Shown: in pieces, positions 1-5,151 of the stretch
Layout: the number at the start of each line of letters is the position of its first letter
How positions within the stretch are numbered: the stretch's first letter is position 1
Source: Pseudoselenomonas ruminantium
Lineage (GTDB): Bacteria; Bacillota; Negativicutes; Selenomonadales; Selenomonadaceae
NCBI GenBank assembly: GCA_002448495.1
Contig: DJYL01000232.1
Span: 1-5,151, forward strand
Direction of reading: 5' to 3'
DNA length: 5,151 bases
Notes under the pieces: generated by a model
Database searches by the model: none
What the model was told of the DNA's origin: nothing
Seen by the model: only the letters and a program-made list of their open reading frames with translations
Made by a program: the position numbers and the translations under genes

Positions 1-169
1 TGACCGTGGCATTTTCCTTTCCCTGCGAATACCCATGCCGGTTATCGGCAGCAATCTGCATAGCCCAGTCCACCGCCTTTTCTACGGGATTAACCGCAGC
101 AGAGGCACTGCCGCTCATCAATAAAAAAACAGCCAAGCCCGTGAACAAACCATCGACAATTTTTCGCAT
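1..169 (-). CDS. N-terminal fragment of a secreted protein, possibly a cell-wall hydrolase
   Basis: The gene runs off the left edge, leaving 56 codons. The ATG is preceded by AGGGGG (177-182) at seven bases, which supports this start. Residues 1-24 form a typical signal peptide: basic MRK, a hydrophobic stretch (LFTGLAVFLLM), then SGSASA with likely cleavage after ASA, so the product is exported. The mature part begins AVNPVEKAVDWAMQIAADN followed by RHGYSQ. From memory, an amphipathic helix of the type 'WA..IA.D..HGY.Q' just after the signal peptide or at the N-terminus is seen in NlpC/P60 and CHAP-like peptidoglycan hydrolases, where the catalytic DCSS-type cysteine motif follows shortly. 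That motif would lie outside the window, so the function is an inference from a short match. The existence of the gene is well supported; its identity is not. Confidence 0.6.
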   Translation of the reverse strand, partial: MRKIVDGLFTGLAVFLLMSGSASAAVNPVEKAVDWAMQIAADNRHGYSQGKENATV

Positions 170-182
170 ATTGTTTCCCCCT

Positions 183-220
183 GTAAATGACGCTATAACG
201 AATAGTATAGCGTCATTTAC
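183..220. promoter_or_regulatory. Perfect 15-bp inverted repeat, candidate operator
   Basis: Arms 183-197 and 206-220 are exact reverse complements (GTAAATGACGCTATA and its complement) around an 8-base centre. The repeat lies directly upstream of the AGGGGG ribosome binding site of the secreted-protein gene. Neither side is followed by a T run, so it is not a simple terminator. On the minus strand a possible -10 box, TATACT (204-209), lies inside the repeat, which would place the transcription start near 197. A protein bound here would cover the core promoter, as repressors do. No convincing -35 box is visible. If transcription starts further upstream, the same repeat would instead fold as a hairpin in the leader RNA and could influence stability or translation. 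Confidence 0.6.
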
Positions 221-244
221 GATATTCTGCATGAAAAACTGTAC

Positions 245-280
245 AAAAAATGCCGTCACGCTTGTAAATACATGACGGCA
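245..280 (-). terminator. Rho-independent terminator of the 153-residue protein gene
   Basis: Read on the minus strand, TGCCGTCA (273-280) and TGACGGCA (251-258) form an 8-bp stem with a 14-base loop, followed at once by six Ts (245-250). It starts about 30 bases after the stop codon of the gene at 310-771. It therefore separates that gene from the secreted-protein gene and implies that the latter has its own promoter. Confidence 0.85.
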
Positions 281-309
281 ACAAAGTGAAGTGAAGGGAT
301 GTGTATCCG

Positions 310-771
310 TTATGATTTTGTAGTGTCTGTAAGCTTTATTTTTCGGTACATCGCATAATATACCCGTTCCTGTTCCACACAACGTTCAAGATTGCATAAC
401 AGCACCCTGACTTCTTCCTGCATTTCTTCGTCCCAACGCTTTTGCTTGTCGTATTCCCTAAGCGCAGCAACGGCCTGTAAGATTTTTCCATGAAGCTGCC
501 GATTATCATTTTCCGTCATGTCCAACACCTCTTTAGCTGTCTCACAAGACCTGACTTCCCCTTTTGGAAAATCCCTCTGCACATCTCCTATATGCCGAAA
601 TTTTGTTTGATAATATCGCTCTTCCTCGTCAGCATACTGTTTCAACCGGTCACACAATTCCAGTATCCGCTTTTTCCCCTCATCGTCCAAAACGATTTTG
701 TCACATTCGTTTAGCTTACCGATGATGCGCATAATCTGCAGATGTGTGTCGGCAATATCTTTTATTTTCAT
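310..771 (-). CDS. Unrecognised 153-residue helical protein, possibly a degenerate hemerythrin-like bundle
   Basis: The ATG is preceded by a near-perfect AAGGAGGT (775-782), giving strong support for the start. The product has no signal peptide or membrane segment and is rich in charged residues, as expected for a cytoplasmic helical protein. The two halves look related. Residues 5-61 end in EEERYYQTKFRHI and residues 85-145 end in EQERVYYAMYRKI, and each half opens with a helix carrying a histidine (H10 in THLQIMRII, H94 in RQLHGKILQ). This helix-pair arrangement, with an E-rich YY segment closing each pair, recalls the four-helix hemerythrin (HHE) fold. The histidines usually found in the second and fourth helices are replaced (Y46 region, C131-V132), so ordinary di-iron oxygen binding looks unlikely. 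Cysteines 23, 40, 76, 126 and 131 are scattered and form no clear metal motif. The gene stands alone between the repeat-bearing gap and its own terminator. Family assignment is tentative. Confidence 0.85.
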   Translation of the reverse strand: MKIKDIADTHLQIMRIIGKLNECDKIVLDDEGKKRILELCDRLKQYADEEERYYQTKFRHIGDVQRDFPKGEVRSCETAKEVLDMTENDNRQLHGKILQAVAALREYDKQKRWDEEMQEEVRVLLCNLERCVEQERVYYAMYRKIKLTDTTKS

Positions 772-789
772 GATACCTCCTTACATCAT

Positions 790-831
790 CTGTGAACATG
801 TATACTGTATAAATATATAATTCTCCCCCCC
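790..831. repeat. Duplicated intergenic element, copy 1, with a 7-base C tract
   Basis: Positions 790-824 align without gaps to 896-930, matching at 25 of 35 bases; nine of the ten differences are transitions. The shared plus-strand pattern is CTGTG, then ATGT, then an alternating TATA stretch, then TTCT, ending in a C tract (825-831 here, 932-940 in the other copy). The copies lie 106 bases apart, close to ten helical turns. This copy lies just upstream of the ribosome binding site of the 153-residue protein gene. It also contains the small palindrome TATAC-T-GTATA (801-811). Confidence 0.65.
793..821 (+). promoter_or_regulatory. Possible plus-strand promoter in repeat copy 1
   Basis: A perfect -10 hexamer TATAAT (816-821) lies 17 bases after TGAACA (793-798), which matches four of six consensus -35 bases. 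Transcription would begin in or beside the C tract at 825-831. No plus-strand gene follows, so the product would be a non-coding RNA running towards the end of the transporter operon. The surrounding AT-rich alternation makes a chance -10 match easy, so confidence is low. The minus-strand gene at 310-771 must also have its promoter in or upstream of this stretch, but no clear minus-strand pair is visible in this copy. Confidence 0.25.
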
Positions 832-895
832 GTGGATTTACCTGCATTCTCTGAAAAATTTTTTGATAAAATAATATTGTGCACTCACCTATACG

Positions 896-940
896 CTGTG
901 GATATGTGCGCCATATATGTATATAGTTCTACCCCCCCCC
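896..940. repeat. Duplicated intergenic element, copy 2, with a 9-base C tract
   Basis: This is the partner of the element at 790-831, with the same order of CTGTG, ATGT, TATA-rich stretch, TTCT and a C tract (932-940), plus one extra A before the tract. Conserved blocks separated by transitions suggest an old duplication or two members of a dispersed family. On the minus strand the tract is nine Gs, lying between TTGTCC (941-946) and TATACA (918-923) with a 17-base spacer. That is a possible weak promoter for the gene at 310-771 in which tract length would set the spacing. Confidence 0.65.
899..927 (+). promoter_or_regulatory. Possible plus-strand promoter in repeat copy 2
   Basis: TGGATA (899-904, four of six -35 bases) and TATAGT (922-927, five of six -10 bases) are separated by 17 bases, at the same relative positions as the hexamer pair in copy 1. 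The predicted start falls at the edge of the C tract at 932-940. Only the retention of spacing and hexamers in both copies raises this above a chance match. Confidence 0.22.
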
Positions 941-983
941 GGACAATCCTGCCCAGTTTATTATTTTTTGTCTAAACGTCACT

Positions 984-1010
984 AAAAAGAGGAGCAATCA
1001 TCTGCTCCCC
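984..1010 (-). terminator. Rho-independent terminator of the sugar transporter operon
   Basis: On the minus strand GGGGAGCA (1003-1010) pairs with TGCTCCTC (989-996), giving eight pairs including one G-U, around a six-base loop. Five Ts follow (984-988). The stem begins 22 bases after the yjfF stop codon, so the operon ends with the second permease and the gene at 310-771 is a separate transcription unit. Confidence 0.85.
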
Positions 1011-1032
1011 TTCATTAACCAGCAATCAATTT

Positions 1033-2070
1033 TTACTGTGCCGCTGTCGCTGCTTGCGGCGGATTGTTATTATCCTCCATCGAGCGCTTGGACGAAAGCT
1101 TGCTCTTTTGTTCCGTAATGAGTGCCTGCATGATGATGAACACGCAGAGCAATGCCCCGACTACAATCTTCGTCCACCATGCAGACAAGGTTCCCTGAAA
1201 GCTGATAAAGGTCAAAATCACACCCTGAATCAGCACACCGATAAGGGCACCGGGGATAAAGCCTACACCACCGGTCAACAACGTGCCGCCAATAACCGAG
1301 GACGCAATGGCATCCATTTCCATGCCCAGACCATGCAGGTTATACCCCGTCAGCATAATCAAACTGTAGGCAAGGCCCCCCATGGAAGCACAGAAACCGG
1401 AAATGGCGTAGACCATAACCTTCGTGCGGAATACGGGCAGACCCATAAGGGCTGCCGAGGATTCACTGCCGCCGATGGCAAATACCGCCCGGCCAAATTT
1501 CGTAAAGCCTAATACGATGGCGGCAATAGCAATCATAATGAGCGCCACCACCGCGCCGATGGAGATAAAGCCCACGCCCAAGTCAATGCGATAGCTGGCC
1601 AGCGCCACCCAGTCGGGATTGACAATCTGAATGGTATCCTGCGAGATAACCGCCGTGAGGCCGCGGCAGAAGAACATGCCCGCCAGCGTGATGATAAAGG
1701 GCTGCAAGTCAAATTTCGTGATGATATAGCCCTGCACCGCGCCAAACACCGTGCCCATCACGAGCACCAGCAATACCGCCAGCCCCAGCGGAATGCCGGT
1801 ATTGGCCAAAAGCCACGCCAGAACCATGCAGACCAGTGCCAGCACTGCACCAACAGAAAGGTCAATGCCCGCAATAATCAACGTGAAGGTAATACCAATC
1901 GTGACGATAATCAGCGCCGCATTATCGATAAAGAGGTTCAGGAAAACCTGCGGCCGCATAAAGCCCTTGTAAATGGCCATGCCTGCTCCATAGAGAATCA
2001 CAAAGAGCGCCAAGGTTACAAAAAAGGAGAAATACTTGGAAGCAATCATCTGATTGAGTTTGCTGCTCAT
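1033..2070 (-). CDS. yjfF: Sugar ABC transporter permease, YjfF-like
   Basis: This inner-membrane protein of 345 residues is of the BPD_transp_2 (sugar-importer permease) family; E. coli YjfF is about 330 residues. With YtfT it would form the channel for the sugar (galactofuranose in E. coli). About ten hydrophobic segments can be seen, roughly at 15-35, 50-67, 72-90, 94-118, 124-142, 168-189, 215-236, 256-270, 272-292 and 300-317. Family hallmarks are IAGIDLSVGAV (66-76), FDLQPFIITLAGMFFCRG (120-137) and GGTLLTGG (261-268). The ATG overlaps the ytfT stop in an ATGA arrangement (4 bases), implying translational coupling; an imperfect SD-like GGCGGTG lies about eight bases upstream. The C-terminal 25 residues are polar and low in complexity (DNNNPPQAATAAQ) and probably an unstructured cytoplasmic tail. 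Family is certain; substrate is inferred from the operon layout. Confidence 0.93.
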   Translation of the reverse strand: MSSKLNQMIASKYFSFFVTLALFVILYGAGMAIYKGFMRPQVFLNLFIDNAALIIVTIGITFTLIIAGIDLSVGAVLALVCMVLAWLLANTGIPLGLAVLLVLVMGTVFGAVQGYIITKFDLQPFIITLAGMFFCRGLTAVISQDTIQIVNPDWVALASYRIDLGVGFISIGAVVALIMIAIAAIVLGFTKFGRAVFAIGGSESSAALMGLPVFRTKVMVYAISGFCASMGGLAYSLIMLTGYNLHGLGMEMDAIASSVIGGTLLTGGVGFIPGALIGVLIQGVILTFISFQGTLSAWWTKIVVGALLCVFIIMQALITEQKSKLSSKRSMEDNNNPPQAATAAQ

Positions 2071-3139
2071 AATTGCTTCACCGCCTTTCCGAATACTGCT
2101 TTGTTATCATTTTTCTGCTGCGAATGGCGGGAAGCCTTCCACTTATCAAACATTTCCTGTGCCTTCTTGGACTGAATCAGGCAGATGATGATAACCGCAG
2201 CCGCCTTGACCACCGGCAACTGGTCAGCCGATACGCCCAGAGCATACATGGTAGTGGTCAAGGTCTGAATGGTGATGGCACCGATTACGGAGCCGCCCAC
2301 ATAGAACTTACCGCCCGAAAGCAATGTACCGCCCAATGCCACGGCTAAGATGGCATCCATTTCCATATTCAGACCCGCATTATTGGCATCTGCTGCCCGA
2401 ATCAGGGAGCTTTCAATAAGCCCCGATACCCCGGCGCAAAGACCGGAAAAAGCATACACAAGGAAGATGACCATGGTAACATTGATGCCTGCATATCTTG
2501 CCGCCGTGGGGTTAATGCCTACTGACTGCACAAACAGGCCGATACTGGTCTTCTTCATCAGCACAGCTACCAAGAGCACCATCGCCAGAGCAATAAAGAT
2601 ATTGGTCGGCAGGGGCATATTGGGCAGGAAGCCGGCAATATACTCAAAGGGTTTGTAATAAACCGTGATAATCTGCCCTTCGGTCATGAGCTGAGCCACA
2701 CCACGCCCGGCGGTCATGAGAATAAGCGTTGCCACAACCGCCTGAATCTTGAACTTGGCTACCAGTAAGCCGTTCCACATGCCGCAGAGCACGCCGACAC
2801 CAACAGCAGCCAGCATGGCAACACTCATGGGCATTTCAGCCACGCCGTCACCACGGCCGCCAATCAATGTGCAGACCACAGCGGCCGAAATGGCCACAAC
2901 CGCACCAACAGAAATATCAATGCCGCTGGTCGCAATGACGAAAGTCATGCCCAAAGCCAGGATAATCAGCGAGCAGGAACGGTTCAGAATATCCACTAAG
3001 CGGCCATATAAATGACCATCCTCAGTCATCTGTATCGTCAAAAATCCATCGACAAACAAGGTATTGAATATGAGCAGTACCGACAGTGCCACCACGGGCA
3101 GGAAAAGGGAACTGCCACTAAATTTTTTCAGCATGTCCA

Positions 3140-3140
<1 letters not shown>
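2067..3140 (-). CDS. ytfT: Sugar ABC transporter permease, YtfT-like
   Basis: This is the first of two permeases in the operon, 357 residues, BPD_transp_2 family. Hydrophobic segments lie near 11-31, 54-71, 74-94, 105-125, 134-150, 178-196, 222-242, 262-275, 280-300 and 308-323. Recognisable motifs are ATSGIDISVGAVVAIS (70-85), FKIQAVVATLILMTAGRG (130-147) and the GGTLLSGG loop (270-277). The ATG shares one base with the ytfR stop (TGATG), and AGGAGG lies nine bases upstream inside ytfR, so this start is preferred over the ATG two codons later. The charged C-terminal tail (about 324-357) should be cytoplasmic. It is clearly a paralogue of the downstream yjfF; a heterodimeric channel is the known arrangement for this transporter. 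The polar stretch 37-48 between the first two helices is probably an outside loop. Confidence 0.93.
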
Positions 3141-4648
<1,508 letters not shown>

Positions 4649-4655
4649 AGATGTC

Positions 4656-4663
4656 ACTCCTTA
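4656..4663 (-). promoter_or_regulatory. Ribosome binding site that fixes the ytfR start
   Basis: On the minus strand AAGGAGTG lies eight bases (AAGGAG to ATG) before the ATG at 4648. A longer reading from the GTG at 4657 would put the start codon inside this site, with no other purine-rich site at a usable distance, so the ATG start is preferred. Confidence 0.8.
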
Positions 4664-4684
4664 TGCGCTAATATAGGTATAAAT

Positions 4685-4725
4685 AAAGCCGTGTCCGCAC
4701 ACATACGCTGTACGGGCACGGCCTT
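4685..4725 (-). terminator. Intercistronic hairpin between ytfQ and ytfR, possible partial terminator
   Basis: On the minus strand AAGGCCGTG (4717-4725) pairs with CACGGCTTT (4685-4693), and CCG (4713-4715) with CGG (4695-4697) after one A-C mismatch. This makes a stem of about 13 positions with a 15-base loop. The 3' side runs into TTTATTTAT, a broken T run, so termination is probably incomplete. It lies 21 bases after the ytfQ stop. Such hairpins after binding-protein genes often stop part of the transcripts or shield the upstream mRNA from exonucleases, giving more binding protein than channel. Confidence 0.65.
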
Positions 4726-4745
4726 GCATTTACTTGAGTCTCGGC

Positions 4746-5151
4746 TTAGTATTTGCGTTCCGGCAGGGTCTTTTCTGCTACATCAGCAGGGAAGACACCT
4801 TCGTCAACATAAACCAGTTTTTCAACTTTTTCACCGGCCAGAATCTTCTTAGCCGTTTCCATCAGGAGTTTGCCCTGCAGCGGGTTGCATTCTACCGTGC
4901 AGTTTGCTTTGCCCTCAATCATAGCCTGGAACATACCTTTTACGCCATCAATGGAGATAATGGTGATGTCCTTGCCGGGTTTGAGGCCGGCTTTTTCGAT
5001 AGCCTGAATGGCACCGAGAGCCATATCATCGTTATGAGCAAAGAGAATGTCGATTTTCGGGCCATAGGATTTCAGGAAAGATTCCATAACTTCCTGACCT
5101 TTCTGACGGGTGAATTCACCAGTCTGAGAAGCGAGGATGTTGTACTTACCC
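4746..5151 (-). CDS. ytfQ: Sugar ABC transporter substrate-binding protein, YtfQ-like, C-terminal part
   Basis: The open frame continues to the right edge, so only the last 134 residues are present, out of a usual 310-330; the internal ATG at 5087 is not the start. The fragment opens GKYNILASQTGEFTRQKGQEV and continues with MESFLKSYGPKIDILFAHND, the second lobe of a periplasmic-binding-protein type 1 (Peripla_BP_4) fold. AHNDDMALGAIQAIEKAGLKPG is the standard segment at the sugar cleft and hinge, and SIDGVKGMFQAMIEG the following strand and helix. The wording QTGEFTR-KGQEVMESFLK closely recalls E. coli YtfQ. In the cell it would be exported, or lipid-anchored in a Gram-positive, and bind the sugar outside the membrane. 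The signal sequence and the operon promoter lie outside the window. The ligand (galactofuranose in E. coli) is inferred from similarity and operon layout. Confidence 0.9.
   Translation of the reverse strand, partial: GKYNILASQTGEFTRQKGQEVMESFLKSYGPKIDILFAHNDDMALGAIQAIEKAGLKPGKDITIISIDGVKGMFQAMIEGKANCTVECNPLQGKLLMETAKKILAGEKVEKLVYVDEGVFPADVAEKTLPERKY

Noticed and set aside
6..275. Plus-strand open frame of 89 codons at the left edge
   Set aside because: It runs antisense through the signal peptide, the inverted repeat and the terminator stem, so it is not a credible gene.
728..856. Minus-strand short frame from an ATG at 856 reading through the G7 tract, a possible phase-variable extension of the 310-771 protein
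   Set aside because: At the present tract length the frame differs from the gene and stops early inside it. With one G fewer it enters the gene's frame but meets TAA just before the ribosome binding site. With one G more it stops at TGA. No tract length gives a fusion, and no ribosome binding site is visible.
897..905. TGTGGATAT, one base from a consensus DnaA box, beside AT-rich repeats, suggesting a replication origin
   Set aside because: Only one near match is present; the equivalent stretch in copy 1 (TGTGAACAT) is poor, there is no box cluster, and no replication gene is nearby.
825..940. G-quadruplex on the minus strand from the G7 and G9 runs
   Set aside because: The runs are about 100 bases apart and lack the four closely spaced G runs needed for an ordinary intramolecular quadruplex.
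1054..1512. Plus-strand open frame of 152 codons inside the yjfF region
   Set aside because: It is antisense to a clear permease gene, is rich in His, Gln and Arg as expected from the complement of hydrophobic codons, and matches no family I know.

Overview
The window reads almost entirely on the minus strand. It looks like chromosomal DNA from a low-to-mid GC Firmicute: base composition is fairly balanced, Shine-Dalgarno sites are strong (AAGGAGG, AGGAGGTG), rho-independent terminators are clear, and the sugar transporter genes are bacterial. A Negativicutes member (Selenomonas or a relative) would fit, but that placement is inference, because no marker gene is present.

The right-hand 80% (about 1033-5151) is a four-gene ABC sugar importer operon, read right to left. 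It holds the periplasmic-type binding protein (ytfQ-like, only its C-terminal 134 residues in the window), a double-domain ATPase (ytfR), and two different permeases (ytfT and yjfF). One ATPase with two non-identical permeases, in the order Q-R-T-F, is the layout of the galactofuranose importer YtfQRT-YjfF of Escherichia coli. The binding protein delivers the sugar, YtfT and YjfF form the membrane channel, and YtfR powers transport. The last three genes overlap by 1 and 4 bases. The binding protein gene is set apart by 97 bases carrying a stable hairpin, a common way to make more binding protein than membrane components. A terminator ends the operon just after yjfF.

The left-hand part (1-1032) holds two further minus-strand genes. 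The gene at 310-771 encodes an unrecognised 153-residue soluble helical protein. Its two halves resemble each other and recall a hemerythrin-like four-helix bundle that lacks most of the iron-binding histidines. It ends at its own terminator. At the edge lies the start of a secreted protein (signal peptide plus a short segment recalling NlpC/P60 or CHAP-type wall hydrolases). A perfect 15-base inverted repeat sits directly before its ribosome binding site and overlaps a possible promoter.

The most unusual non-coding feature is in the 261-base gap between the transporter operon and the 153-residue gene. A roughly 45-base element occurs twice, 106 bases apart. Each copy ends in a pure C tract (7 and 9 bases) and each can be read as a plus-strand promoter. 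I see no clear new biological system in the window. This repeat pair and the hemerythrin-like protein are the parts most worth a second look.
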